Notes: generated by a model from the sequence alone, not told the origin. Shown: positions 15,265 through 23,596, counted from the first letter of the stretch. The stretch is DNA of 41,495 bases from an uncultured Faecalibacterium sp. (GCA_934512105.1 CAKSWQ010000017.1:1-41495), one strand, 5' to 3'. A program made the numbers and translations.

Positions 15265-15978
15265 TCAGGACAGAGAAGGGTGCTGATAGGGAGCCGGTTC
15301 CGGGCCGCAGTACAGACCGTAGGGGTCGGCGATCCAGTAGGTGCCGTCAATGTTCACGCGGCACCACTGGTGCGAATATTTGCCCTCGTTAACGTGCTCA
15401 TAGGGGATGCCCAGAATGTTCAGGCAAAGGCCGACTGCCCGGGCACAGCCGGAACAGGACGCTGTATGCAGAACAAAGTATCCATAGGGGTCGTTGTAGT
15501 GCTTGGCACCCATGGAATAAGTCATCTGGGTGTCGAACATTTCGCGCAGACCGCTTGTGATATATTCAAGCTGCATTTCCCGGCTCATCAGGCAGAGCGG
15601 AGTTACAAATTCCAGCGCGGCATTGTAGGCAGCCTCAAATTCGGCATCGGTCATTTTGCATTTCAGGCTTTTGTAATTGGCCAGTTTTTTCAAAGGAACA
15701 GGAGTCCATATTTTGGCCAGCTGCTCATCAGTGAGCTCCAGAGTATCATCACCGGGAATGCCATCGGCGGAAGGCTGCCGGCCTTCTGCTGCACCGTGCT
15801 GCAGATAATGCAGCAGCATGGCACCTTCGTCGTTGCCGTATGCAGCAGCAATGTCTGGGTAGGTGGCGGCATAAAATACCGGGTCGAAGCTGGAAACTGC
15901 AAAGGTGGATACGCTAAGCTGTGTGCAGAGCGCAGTGCTGAGAATAAGAGCCGCAAGTTTGAGATGTTTTCGCTTCAT
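15265..15978 (-). CDS. Secreted transglutaminase-like (cysteine protease fold) protein
   Basis: 237 aa. A cleavable signal peptide (MKRKHLKLAALILSTALC, cleavage probably near VSTFA) is followed by an FDPVFYAATYPDIAAAYGND module (about 33-70), a motif common in surface proteins of gut Clostridia. A C-terminal transglutaminase-like domain carries the expected triad: Cys in CSGCARAVGLCL, His in YSHQWCRV, Asp in WIADPYG. It may hydrolyse or crosslink peptides at the surface. CAGGAGGTAG supports ATG 15978; the in-frame ATG 39 bases upstream has no such site. Monocistronic. Confidence 0.75.
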   Translation of the reverse strand: MKRKHLKLAALILSTALCTQLSVSTFAVSSFDPVFYAATYPDIAAAYGNDEGAMLLHYLQHGAAEGRQPSADGIPGDDTLELTDEQLAKIWTPVPLKKLANYKSLKCKMTDAEFEAAYNAALEFVTPLCLMSREMQLEYITSGLREMFDTQMTYSMGAKHYNDPYGYFVLHTASCSGCARAVGLCLNILGIPYEHVNEGKYSHQWCRVNIDGTYWIADPYGLYCGPEPAPYQHPSLS

Positions 15979-16051
15979 GATTTCTACCTCCTGAAAAATT
16001 ATAGGGGATACTCCCAATAGCAGTATAGCACATTTGGCAGAAAATGCAAAA

Positions 16052-16090
16052 CAAAAAAAGCGCTCTCACCTTGTCATCGGTAAGAGCGCT
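16052..16090 (-). terminator. Terminator of the rpsF-ssb-rpsR operon
   Basis: AGCGCTCT-ACC pairs with GGT-AGAGCGCT and on the minus strand is followed by T7. It lies 43 bp after the rpsR stop. Confidence 0.9.
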
Positions 16091-16133
16091 TCGCTGATTG
16101 CTGATTATTTTGATCGGGTTAGTTTTTTAAAGA

Positions 16134-16391
16134 TTAGTCGCTGACGTAGGGCATCAGAGCAACGTGACGAGCACGCTTGATGGCGATGGTCAGTGCGCGC
16201 TGATGATAAGCGCAGGTGCCGGTCACACGGCGGGGAATGATCTTAGCACGCTCAGAGACGTACTTACGCAGACGGGGCACGTCCTTGTAATCGATGGTGT
16301 CGATGCGATCGACACAGAAGCTGCAAACCTTCTTGCGGCCGCGACGCATGGGGCGTGCGGGGCGAGAGCCTTCGGTTCTTTCAAAAGCCAT
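16134..16391 (-). CDS. rpsR: 30S ribosomal protein S18
   Basis: 85 aa, basic, full length. It binds with S6 to the platform of the small subunit. Diagnostic segments are [26 protein letters not shown] and [20 protein letters not shown]. It keeps a Cys/His set (C-x2-C with C and H in TGTCAYH) typical of zinc-binding S18 forms. AGGAGG lies upstream of the ATG. Last gene of rpsF-ssb-rpsR, with a strong terminator after it. Confidence 0.97.
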   Translation of the reverse strand: MAFERTEGSRPARPMRRGRKKVCSFCVDRIDTIDYKDVPRLRKYVSERAKIIPRRVTGTCAYHQRALTIAIKRARHVALMPYVSD

Positions 16392-16437
16392 TGCTTATTA
16401 CCTCCTATTGGATTTTTAACGGATGGACCGTTTCGTG

Positions 16438-16917
16438 TCAGAACGGCAGGTCATCGCTGTCGTCAATAACGGCGAAGTCATCTGCATTGCCGGCAGAGTA
16501 GCTGGGAGCTGCCTCCACAGCAGCCGGGCGGGCAGGCGCTGCGTTCTGGTAGGACGGAGCGGCATTCTGGTAGCCGTTTCCGTCACCTGCATTGCTGCTC
16601 TTGGGGCCTGCAAAGTTGATGTTGCTGGCAACCACCTCAACGGCGGTGCGGTTTGCGCCGGTCTTATCCTGATACTGACGGGACTGCAAACGGCCGTCCA
16701 CAACGATCAGGGAACCTTTCTGGAAATAGCGGCAGACGAACTCGGCCTGCCGATCCCATGCAACCACATCAATCCAGTCCGCCACGCTCTGCCCATTGGC
16801 ATCGCGGCGCCCGCGATCGCAGGCAATGCGGAACGAAGCGACGTTCTTGCCGGTAGTGGTCTGACGCATTTCAGGGTCACGCGCAAGGCGACCCATGATA
16901 GCAACAACATTCAACAT
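16438..16917 (-). CDS. ssb: Single-stranded DNA-binding protein
   Basis: 159 aa. The OB-fold domain (residues 1-105) begins MLNVVAIMGRLARDPEMR and contains VDWIDVVAW-like and VVDGRLQSRQY segments. A Gly/Ala/Pro/Asn-rich linker follows, then the acidic tip DDSDDLPF, which recruits replication and repair partners. It lies between rpsF and rpsR, the standard Firmicutes order, and so is co-expressed with ribosomal proteins. Confidence 0.96.
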   Translation of the reverse strand: MLNVVAIMGRLARDPEMRQTTTGKNVASFRIACDRGRRDANGQSVADWIDVVAWDRQAEFVCRYFQKGSLIVVDGRLQSRQYQDKTGANRTAVEVVASNINFAGPKSSNAGDGNGYQNAAPSYQNAAPARPAAVEAAPSYSAGNADDFAVIDDSDDLPF

Positions 16918-16947
16918 AGTACGGTCTCCCTTTCTGTCACAGAAGAA

Positions 16948-17232
16948 TTACTCCTCGTGAGCAATGATCAGGCTGCGCATAACGCCTTCGGTGATCTTGT
17001 ACACACGGTCCAGCTCAGCGGGGAAGCTGGGCTCGCTGGTGAAGTTGATCACGGTGTAGACGCCCTCTTCCTCGTCGTTGATAGGGTAGGCCAGACGGCG
17101 CTTGCCCCACTCGTCGATAGAATCGATCGTACCGTTAGCCTCGATCAGGGACTTGAACTTACCCACCAGAGCGGCGGAAGCCTCCTCATCGAGAGCGGCG
17201 CTGGTAATCAGCATGGTTTCGTACTTTGCCAT
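16948..17232 (-). CDS. rpsF: 30S ribosomal protein S6
   Basis: 94 aa. It begins MAKYETMLITSAALDEEA and contains DEWGKRRLAYPINDEEEGVY, the S6 signature region. The start at 17232 has AAAGGAGGTG upstream; the open frame extends 59 codons further, but that part is the untranslated leader. First gene of the operon. S6 with S18 is known to bind and repress its own leader in many bacteria. Confidence 0.97.
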   Translation of the reverse strand: MAKYETMLITSAALDEEASAALVGKFKSLIEANGTIDSIDEWGKRRLAYPINDEEEGVYTVINFTSEPSFPAELDRVYKITEGVMRSLIIAHEE

Positions 17233-17335
17233 TTTTGTAGCACCTCCTTTTGGACTTGAGGGCCCTGCGGATCTGCAAGGCCAAGGGTACACAGGCTGCG
17301 GCATCGCGGCCTGTGCGGCGTGTCTGTTCAGACAG
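17233..17335 (-). promoter_or_regulatory. Structured 5' leader of rpsF, candidate S6:S18 autoregulatory RNA
   Basis: The leader of about 100 nt contains a hairpin with arms CACAGGC and GCCTGTG (17290-17315). Between its arms are CCG trinucleotides, the element known to mimic the S6:S18 site in 16S rRNA. A second palindrome (TGTCTGTTCAGACA, 17321-17334) sits near the 5' end. Assignment to the S6:S18 motif rests on position and the CCG loop, not on a model search. Confidence 0.5.
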
Positions 17336-17341
17336 CAACTT

Positions 17342-17370
17342 ATTATAGCAAGCTTCTTTGCTTCTGTCAA
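17342..17370 (-). promoter_or_regulatory. Consensus promoter of rpsF-ssb-rpsR
   Basis: Perfect -35 TTGACA (17365-17370), 17-bp spacer, perfect -10 TATAAT (17342-17347) on the minus strand. Confidence 0.92.
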
Positions 17371-17403
17371 GCTTTTTCGACAAAAAGAACGATAAAAAAT
17401 GTT

Positions 17404-17432
17404 TTGCATTTTTTAGTAAAAAGGACTATAAT
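17404..17432 (+). promoter_or_regulatory. Promoter of the CPA2 antiporter gene
   Basis: -35 TTGCAT (17404-17409), 17-bp spacer, -10 TATAAT (17427-17432). Divergent from the rpsF promoter, the two being 34 bp apart. Confidence 0.8.
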
Positions 17433-17512
17433 GTAGACAATTTCCCTGCAATATGGCAGGGCCGGGGCTCCGGCAGTGCAGGGAAGTGGGAAAAATAAAA
17501 GGAGGGTAATCC

Positions 17513-18706
17513 ATGTATTCCTTGTTTCGAGATCTGGCAATCATCATCTTAAGCGCGAAATTCTTTGGTCTGCTGGCACGCAAGTGTAAGGCTCCGCAGG
17601 TGGTGGGCGAGATCATCGCCGGCCTGCTCATCGGCCCCTGTGTGCTGAATCTGGTGCAGATCAGCGATTCGATCTCCATCTTTGCAGAGATCGGCGTTGT
17701 GATGCTCATGTTCACCACCGGCCTCGGCACCAACCTGAAGGAGCTGATCAAGGCCGGCCCCATCGCCACCCTGATCGCCACCGTTGGCGTGGCTGTGCCT
17801 CTGGTGGGCGGCACCTTATTATATGGTGCGTTCTACGGCTTTGCCGCAGTGGGCAGCCCGGAGTTCTACCGGGCGCTGTTCATCGGCACCATCATGACTG
17901 CCACCAGCGTGTCCATCACGGTGGCAACCCTGCAGGAGCTTGGGCACCTGAAGAGCTTTCTGGGCACCACCATCGTCAGCGCTGCTGTCATTGATGATGT
18001 CATTGGCATCGTAGTGCTCACCTGTGTGCTGGGCGCCAGCAGCGGCACCGGCACAGGTCTGGGCAAGGTGCTGTTCAACACCCTGCTGTTCTTTGCCACC
18101 GCATTGGGCGTTGGCCTTGTGGTGCACTACGCCATGAAGTGGCTGGATCAGCGCAACCCCCACACCCAGCGTATCACTATTGTAAGTATGGCGTTCTGCT
18201 TTGCCATGGCCTATATCGCCGAGGAGTACTTTGGTATTGCCGATATCACCGGCGCTTACATTGCAGGTATCGTGCTGTGCACCATGGATGACGCACCCTA
18301 TGTGGAGCGCCGGGTGGATATCAGCAACTATGTCCTCTTTGCGCCCATCTTCTTTGCCTCCATCGGCCTTAAGACCGATATCAGCGGCCTGACCCCGGAG
18401 ATCTTACTGTTCTGCGTCTGCTTTGTGGTCGTGGCACTGATCACCAAGATCATCGGCTGCGGTCTGGCAGCAAAGCTCTGCCGCTTCAACTGGGACGACT
18501 CTTTGAAGGTCGGTGTCGGCATGATGACCCGCGGCGAGGTGGCACTGATCGTGGCACAGAAAGGTCTGGCCATCGGCGTGGTAGATCCGGTCTACTTTAC
18601 TGCCGTGATCCTGCTGATCGTGGTGTCCAGCGTGGCTACCCCGCTGGCACTCAAGGCCATGTTCACCAAATGCCCGCCCGTGCCGCATCCCAGTCAGGCA
18701 AAATAA
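17513..18706 (+). CDS. Cation:proton antiporter, CPA2/KefB-like membrane protein
   Basis: 397 aa, almost wholly hydrophobic with about 12 membrane segments. CPA2 signatures include KCKAPQVVGEIIAGLLIGP near the N-terminus, the unwound-helix region VSAAVIDDVIGIVVLTCV with the paired acidic residues typical of electrogenic Na+/H+ exchangers, and GVGMMTRGEVALIVAQKG near the C-terminus. There is no cytoplasmic TrkA-N domain, so it is not a full KefB/KefC. Likely Na+ or K+/H+ exchange for pH and ion balance; the ion is not determinable. GGAGGG precedes the ATG. Own promoter and own terminator. Confidence 0.85.
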   Translation: MYSLFRDLAIIILSAKFFGLLARKCKAPQVVGEIIAGLLIGPCVLNLVQISDSISIFAEIGVVMLMFTTGLGTNLKELIKAGPIATLIATVGVAVPLVGGTLLYGAFYGFAAVGSPEFYRALFIGTIMTATSVSITVATLQELGHLKSFLGTTIVSAAVIDDVIGIVVLTCVLGASSGTGTGLGKVLFNTLLFFATALGVGLVVHYAMKWLDQRNPHTQRITIVSMAFCFAMAYIAEEYFGIADITGAYIAGIVLCTMDDAPYVERRVDISNYVLFAPIFFASIGLKTDISGLTPEILLFCVCFVVVALITKIIGCGLAAKLCRFNWDDSLKVGVGMMTRGEVALIVAQKGLAIGVVDPVYFTAVILLIVVSSVATPLALKAMFTKCPPVPHPSQAK

Positions 18707-18722
18707 ATCGGGTTTGTATTTG

Positions 18723-18762
18723 GGGTTCGGAAACACCTGCGGGAGTTTCCGAACCCTTTTTT
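18723..18762 (+). terminator. Terminator of the antiporter gene
   Basis: A 12-bp perfect stem, GGGTTCGGAAAC with GTTTCCGAACCC, then T6. Confidence 0.92.
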
Positions 18763-18771
18763 CATCTGAAT

Positions 18772-18817
18772 AAAAACAGGGCTGCTGCACGAAACTATGT
18801 GCAGCAGCCCCGTTTTT
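18772..18817 (-). terminator. Terminator of galU (symmetric, likely bidirectional)
   Basis: GGGCTGCTGCAC pairs with GTGCAGCAGCCC around an 8-base loop and is flanked by A-rich and T-rich tracts on either side. It lies 19 bp after the galU stop on the minus strand. Confidence 0.85.
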
Positions 18818-18835
18818 ATAGTTTACACAGCATCT

Positions 18836-19711
18836 TTACAGCGTTTTGCAGAACTCCTTCAGGTAGGCGCGGAACTCCTCGCCGATCTCGGGATGCTGCA
18901 ATGCCAGCTCCACCTGCGCCTCCACGACCTTGAGCTTGTTGCCCATATCGTAGTGCTTGCCGGTGAACTCCACAGCGGTCATGCCGCCGCGGGTGCGGGC
19001 ATACTCTGCCATGGCATCGGTCAGCTGGATCTCGCCGCCGGCACCGGGCTTGGTGTTGGCAAGGATCTCGTAGATCTCCGGGGTCAGCAGCACACGGCCC
19101 AGAATAGAATAGTTGCTGAACTCCTGCCCCTTCTTGGGCTTCTCGATCATATCATCTACAAAGAAGTAGTTGTCGTGGAGGGGAGTGGTCTTTAAGCTGC
19201 AATAGCGGCTCACATCCTCCCAAGGCACAGCAGACACACCGGCAGCCGGGCGGCCGAACTCCTCGTAGGCGCGGATCAGCTGGGCGCAGACCGGATCCTC
19301 GCCCCAGATCACGTCATCGCCGTAGATGACCACAAAGGGATCATCGCCGGTAAAGGCCTTGGCGGTATTGACCGCATGACCCAGACCCAGCGTCTCCTTC
19401 TGGCGCACGAACAGGATGTTGGCCATATTGGCAATGCCCAGACACTCTTCCAGCATCTTTTCCTTGCCGGGCTTGGCCAGCTTTTCCTCCAGCTCGGGGC
19501 TGCGGTCAAAGTGATCCTCGATAATGCTCTGGTTGCGGCCCAGAATGATCAGGATATCGGTAATGCCGGAGCGGACGGCCTCCTCCACCAGATACTGGAT
19601 GGCGGGCTTGTCCACGAGGGGCAGCATGCCCTTGGGCATTGCCTTGGTAGCGGGCAGCACACGGGTGCCAAGACCCGCAGCCGGAATGACAGCTTTGGTG
19701 ACTTTTTTCAT
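18836..19711 (-). CDS. galU: UTP-glucose-1-phosphate uridylyltransferase
   Basis: 291 aa. Makes UDP-glucose from glucose-1-phosphate and UTP. The nucleotidyltransferase signature is at the N-terminus (AVIPAAGLGTRVLPATKAMP), followed by PLVDKPAIQYLVEEAV, VIYGDDVIWGEDP and the GEIQLTDAM motif. GGGAG precedes the ATG. It follows the RING-type membrane protein gene by 77 bp on the same strand, a gap holding a modest hairpin with GCAGGAT/ATCCTGC arms. UDP-glucose links galactose metabolism with cell-envelope sugars. Confidence 0.96.
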   Translation of the reverse strand: MKKVTKAVIPAAGLGTRVLPATKAMPKGMLPLVDKPAIQYLVEEAVRSGITDILIILGRNQSIIEDHFDRSPELEEKLAKPGKEKMLEECLGIANMANILFVRQKETLGLGHAVNTAKAFTGDDPFVVIYGDDVIWGEDPVCAQLIRAYEEFGRPAAGVSAVPWEDVSRYCSLKTTPLHDNYFFVDDMIEKPKKGQEFSNYSILGRVLLTPEIYEILANTKPGAGGEIQLTDAMAEYARTRGGMTAVEFTGKHYDMGNKLKVVEAQVELALQHPEIGEEFRAYLKEFCKTL

Positions 19712-19788
19712 AATGATTCTCCCATATTCTCATTTTATACACGGCAAACCGCGTTTTTCAGCAGGATCCCCATCCTGCGTGAAACATA

Positions 19789-20778
19789 TTAGATAAAGGT
19801 GCCTACCAGTGCGTTCAGGTCCGGCCCCAGCAGCATGGAGCAAAGGCTGCCAACGATCATCAGCAGAATGAACGCACCGATGCAGGCTGCAATGCTGACA
19901 CCACCCTGTGCGTTCAGCACGGCACGACGCTGCTCCGAATCCGGGAACTCGGCACGGATGCGGCGGATGCGCGCCGCTGCGCTGCGGCGGTAAAACCACT
20001 TGCCGTACAGCCCCCGCACCAGCATCAGCGCAAAGCTGAGAAGGGACATGATGCGGCTCAGCACTACCAGCGTAGAGGCGCTGATCCCGGCGGTCAGCGG
20101 GCTGCCAGTGGTCTGCATCATGCTAATTAAGGTTGGAACGAACAGCAGCAGTTCTGCGGCCAGAAAGCCGAAGGCGGGCTTCCATGCCTTGCGATAGAAA
20201 AAGTAGAAGGGACCGAACAGCAGCGCCGAAAAGCTCATGGAGATCTTGGAGTGGCGCAGCTGCATCTGGCTGTAATCGTTCAGGTAGACCGGCGCGGCCG
20301 TGCCGATAAAATCCACCCAGTCCTGATAAGGAATACCGTCGATCAATTCGTCGCTGCCAAAGGCGGCGCGCACATTGCGGTGCACCGGGTCAACGACCTT
20401 TTCAGTAAAATTGCGGTACATCTCGTCCCGGTACATCCCACTGTAATCAAAATCCCGGTTCTGCTCGGCGCTGGCGGCAGCACGGTCGTTGGGCTGCTCT
20501 GCGCTCTCAGGGGGCAGGGCGGCGCCGCAGCAGCGGCAGATACTCTCGCTGCGCAGGGTGCGCTCCCCACAGGCGGGGCAGGTGCGCAGCTGTGCATCCT
20601 GATAGGGAAACTTCCACTCGTAGCCTGCACCATGGGCAGGGGCGTGGATGCACAGACCCATCTTCTCATAACAGGTGCGGTGGTAGGGTGCACCGCAGTC
20701 CGGGCAGACCACGATGTCGTCCTGAAGGGTCAGCGGCTTGCCGCAGCCCTCACAGGGACAGCCATAATATTTCGGCAT
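19789..20778 (-). CDS. RING-like/zinc-ribbon multipass membrane protein (DUF2628-like)
   Basis: 329 aa. Residues 1-45 form a prokaryotic RING-type zinc finger (C9-x2-C12, C25-x2-C28, H33, C36). A second zinc ribbon follows (C67-x2-C70, C81-x2-C84). After a polar linker, residues about 180-329 hold several hydrophobic segments (SFSALLFGPFYFFYRKAWKP, AAELLLFVPTLISMM, VSIAACIGAFILLMIVG). The first resembles the DUF2628 membrane module. I know of no assigned function for this architecture; tethered protein-protein interaction at the membrane is inference. GGAGGAT precedes the ATG, and a TATAAT-like -10 lies about 35 bp upstream of the ATG. Upstream of galU on the same strand. Confidence 0.7.
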   Translation of the reverse strand: MPKYYGCPCEGCGKPLTLQDDIVVCPDCGAPYHRTCYEKMGLCIHAPAHGAGYEWKFPYQDAQLRTCPACGERTLRSESICRCCGAALPPESAEQPNDRAAASAEQNRDFDYSGMYRDEMYRNFTEKVVDPVHRNVRAAFGSDELIDGIPYQDWVDFIGTAAPVYLNDYSQMQLRHSKISMSFSALLFGPFYFFYRKAWKPAFGFLAAELLLFVPTLISMMQTTGSPLTAGISASTLVVLSRIMSLLSFALMLVRGLYGKWFYRRSAAARIRRIRAEFPDSEQRRAVLNAQGGVSIAACIGAFILLMIVGSLCSMLLGPDLNALVGTFI

Positions 20779-20880
20779 GATATCCTCCTGTGAAATCGAT
20801 CATACTGGTATTATACTCCCCCGGGAATGAAAAGAAAAGGTGAAAATCTTTAAAAATCCGGCAAGATAGTATTTTTCCTC

Positions 20881-20909
20881 TTTACTTTATCACAGATTCT
20901 CGGTATACT
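20881..20909 (+). promoter_or_regulatory. Candidate promoter of prfB
   Basis: -35 TTTACT (20881-20886), 17-bp spacer, -10 TATACT (20904-20909). It implies a 5' leader of about 100 nt before prfB. Confidence 0.45.
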
Positions 20910-21017
20910 AATGAAGTATCTGTGTATAAACTGTGTCTTTTGGCAGGGCGGAAAATACGCGCTGCCGGGGACATTATCTGTTATGATGGAAACCCTTGAA
21001 CGAGAGGAACTTAGAGA

Positions 21018-22139
21018 ATGATCACGACTGATGAACTGAAAGTGCAGCTGGCCGAGCACGCCAAGGCCGTTAAGGACCTGGAGGAAGCACTGGCCATTGA
21101 AGCAAGCCGCAAGCGTGTGCAGGAGCTGGAGCACACCATGTCCCGCCCCGGCTTTTATGATGATGCAGAGCTGAGCAAGAAGGTCTTTGACGAGGTCGGC
21201 GACCTGAAGGGCAAGCTGAACCGCTTTGAAAAGCTGCAGGGTCTGTACGATGACGCCGAGACCATGCTGGAGATGCTGGACGAGGAGTATGACCCCGCCA
21301 TGATCCCCGAGGCCGAAGAGGCTGTGAACACCGTGGGCAAGGCTGTGGAGGAACTGCAGCTGATGACCATGCTGAACGGCGAGTACGACCACAGCAACGC
21401 CATCCTTACCTTCCACGCAGGCACCGGCGGCACCGAGGCACAGGACTGGGCCGAGATGCTGTATCGTATGTATAATAAGTGGGCACAGGCACACGGCATG
21501 ACCGTGGAGGTGCTGGACTATCAGGACGGCGATGAAGCCGGTCTGAAGAGCGCTTCCATGATGGTCAAGGGCGCCAACGCCTATGGCCTGCTCAAGAGCG
21601 AGAACGGCGTGCACCGTCTGGTGCGTGTCTCTCCCTTTGACGCCAACGCCCGCCGCCAGACCAGCTTTGCCTCTCTGGAGGTTATGCCGGAGCTGGACAA
21701 CACCATTCAGGTGGACATCCGCCCCGAGGATATTGAGATGCAGGTGTACCGCTCCTCCGGTGCCGGCGGCCAGCACATCAATAAGACCTCTTCCGCTGTC
21801 CGTCTGATCCACAAGCCCACCGGCATCGTGGTCAGCTGCCAGACCCAGCGCAGCCAGTTCCAGAACCGCGACTACGCTATGGAAATGCTGAAGGCCAAGC
21901 TCTACCAGATCGCCAAGCAGCAGCACATGGATAAGATCGACGACATCAAGGGCGTGCAGAACGAGATCGCATGGGGTCACCAGATCCGCAGCTATGTGTT
22001 CATGCCCTACACCATGGTCAAGGATCACCGCACCAACTACGAGACCGGCAACGTGGATGCCGTGATGGATGGCGATATCGATGAGTTCATCTTCGCCTAC
22101 CTCAAGGCCGCCAGCCGTGGCGAGCTGCAGGACGCATAA
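21018..22139 (+). CDS. prfB: Peptide chain release factor 2
   Basis: 373 aa. Terminates translation at UGA and UAA. The UGA-reading tripeptide SPF (205-207) and catalytic GGQ (250-252, in SSGAGGQHINKTSSAVR) are present, so it is RF2, not RF1. The gene is one uninterrupted frame from ATG 21018 (GAGAGGAAC upstream). The in-frame UGA and CUU slippery site that usually sit near codon 25 are absent; the sequence there reads through as EALAIEASRKRVQELEH. A strong terminator follows, and spoIVB begins 115 bp later. Confidence 0.95.
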   Translation: MITTDELKVQLAEHAKAVKDLEEALAIEASRKRVQELEHTMSRPGFYDDAELSKKVFDEVGDLKGKLNRFEKLQGLYDDAETMLEMLDEEYDPAMIPEAEEAVNTVGKAVEELQLMTMLNGEYDHSNAILTFHAGTGGTEAQDWAEMLYRMYNKWAQAHGMTVEVLDYQDGDEAGLKSASMMVKGANAYGLLKSENGVHRLVRVSPFDANARRQTSFASLEVMPELDNTIQVDIRPEDIEMQVYRSSGAGGQHINKTSSAVRLIHKPTGIVVSCQTQRSQFQNRDYAMEMLKAKLYQIAKQQHMDKIDDIKGVQNEIAWGHQIRSYVFMPYTMVKDHRTNYETGNVDAVMDGDIDEFIFAYLKAASRGELQDA

Positions 22140-22162
22140 GCAACTGCCTCTGTAAAACCATG

Positions 22163-22203
22163 ACCGCACCTGTGTCCATTTTTGGATGCGGGTGCGGTTT
22201 TTT
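22163..22203 (+). terminator. Terminator of prfB
   Basis: ACCGCACC pairs with GGTGCGGT around a partly paired loop, then T6. Confidence 0.85.
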
Positions 22204-22254
22204 CGTCCTTTTCTGCGCATACTAACCCCGAAAAATGCGCAGGGAGGCTGTAAA

Positions 22255-23478
22255 ATGTCCAAGCACAGCATCATCCGGTGGGGAAAGATCATGGGTGCCT
22301 ATCTGCTGGTGGCCGCCGTGGCGGCACTGGGTTGGCTGTGGTGCGCCCTGCCGGAGGAGGTTTTTCTGGAGCCGGAACAGCCGCTCACGCTGCCGCGCTT
22401 TTGCTGGGTGGAACCGCTGCGCGGGCACGGCAGCCGCAACGTGGCCAGCACCCGGGCAGCGGGCAGCTATCAGACCACACTGGCACTGGGCGGCTGGCTG
22501 CCGGTCAAGACCATCCGCGCCACCGTGATGCAGCGCCCCACGGTCACGGTATGCGGCACGCCCTTTGGGGTAAAGATGTTCTCGGAGGGGGCGCTTGTTG
22601 TGGGCTTTTCCGAGGTGCACACCGCCGCAGGGACGGTGAACCCTGCAAAGCAGGCGGGACTGCGGCTGGGTGACCGGGTCATCCGCATGGGAAACACCGT
22701 CACCGAGACCAATGAGCAGGTCCATGCTGCACTGGAAACCGCTGCCGGTGCGGCGGTGGAGGTGGTCTACGTCCGCAAGGGCGAGCAGCGGCAGACCTCC
22801 CTTTTGCCGGTGTGGGATACCCAGAACGCCCAGTGGCGGGCAGGGATGTGGGTGCGGGATTCCTCCGCCGGGGTGGGCACACTGACCTTTGTGGACGCGC
22901 AGGCCGGGGTGTTCGCCGGGCTGGGCCACCCCATCAGCGACAGCGACACCGGCGAGCAGGTCGCTCTGCGCAGCGGTGAGATCGTAGCCTGCCAGATCGT
23001 GGGCTGCACCAGCGGTACAGCCGGAAGCCCCGGGGAACTGAAGGGCAAATTCCTCAGTGACCACGCCCTTGGCAGGATCTGCATCAACGGTGAAAACGGC
23101 GTCTACGGCACGGTAAGCACCGCCATTGCAGGGCAGCAGACGGAGCTTGCTTTTGCGCAGGAGGTGCTGCCCGGCGCGGCAGAGATCCTGACCACCACCA
23201 GCGGTGAAACGCCCCGCAGCTACCGCGTCTATATTGAAAAGGTGAACGATGCCGACCCGCGCCGCAACATGATCCTGCGCGTCACCGACCCGGCACTGTT
23301 GGCGCAGACCGGCGGCATCGTGCAGGGGATGAGCGGCAGCCCCATCCTGCAAAACGGGCGGCTGGTGGGTGCAGTGACCCACGTTCTGGTCAATGACCCC
23401 ACGCGCGGCTACGGTATTTTTGCGCAAACCATGCTGGAACAGGCGCATTCCGTGCCCGGAACGGACGCAGCAGCATAA
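22255..23478 (+). CDS. spoIVB: SpoIVB-type serine peptidase (S55)
   Basis: 407 aa, near the usual length. In sporulating Firmicutes SpoIVB is made in the forespore and triggers sigma-K activation. One N-terminal membrane anchor (IMGAYLLVAAVAALGWLWCA) is followed by a PDZ domain (about 135-200; NPAKQAGLRLGDRVIRMGN) and the S55 domain with the catalytic His in GLGHPISD (H225) and the catalytic Ser in GMSGSPI (about 358-364). Both motifs are intact. The ATG at 22255 has GGGAGG 7 bases upstream; an earlier in-frame start overlaps the prfB terminator. It is directly upstream of spo0A, the conserved arrangement. Confidence 0.9.
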   Translation: MSKHSIIRWGKIMGAYLLVAAVAALGWLWCALPEEVFLEPEQPLTLPRFCWVEPLRGHGSRNVASTRAAGSYQTTLALGGWLPVKTIRATVMQRPTVTVCGTPFGVKMFSEGALVVGFSEVHTAAGTVNPAKQAGLRLGDRVIRMGNTVTETNEQVHAALETAAGAAVEVVYVRKGEQRQTSLLPVWDTQNAQWRAGMWVRDSSAGVGTLTFVDAQAGVFAGLGHPISDSDTGEQVALRSGEIVACQIVGCTSGTAGSPGELKGKFLSDHALGRICINGENGVYGTVSTAIAGQQTELAFAQEVLPGAAEILTTTSGETPRSYRVYIEKVNDADPRRNMILRVTDPALLAQTGGIVQGMSGSPILQNGRLVGAVTHVLVNDPTRGYGIFAQTMLEQAHSVPGTDAAA

Positions 23479-23526
23479 AAAGTATGACATTCGAGCTGAA
23501 TTCCCATAATTTCCCAAAATAAACCG

Positions 23527-23555
23527 TTGAACTGTCTGGAAAATTATGGTAAAAT
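23527..23555 (+). promoter_or_regulatory. Promoter of spo0A
   Basis: -35 TTGAAC (23527-23532), 17-bp spacer, -10 TAAAAT (23550-23555), 41 bp before the start codon. I saw no exact TGTCGAA 0A box around it. Confidence 0.7.
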
Positions 23556-23596
23556 CCATGGTATTAAAGGAACTGCACACATTGGAGGAAACAACC

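Noticed and set aside
21018..21120. Programmed frameshift site in prfB
   Set aside because: No in-frame UGA or CUU-UGA slippery sequence; the frame is continuous.
20850..22292. A 480-codon open frame antisense to prfB
   Set aside because: It fully overlaps a certain gene, has His/Val/Leu-rich antisense composition and no known domain.
23479..23596. A Spo0A-binding 0A box at the spo0A promoter
   Set aside because: Only loose resemblance (ACATTCGAG); no TGTCGAA match on either strand.
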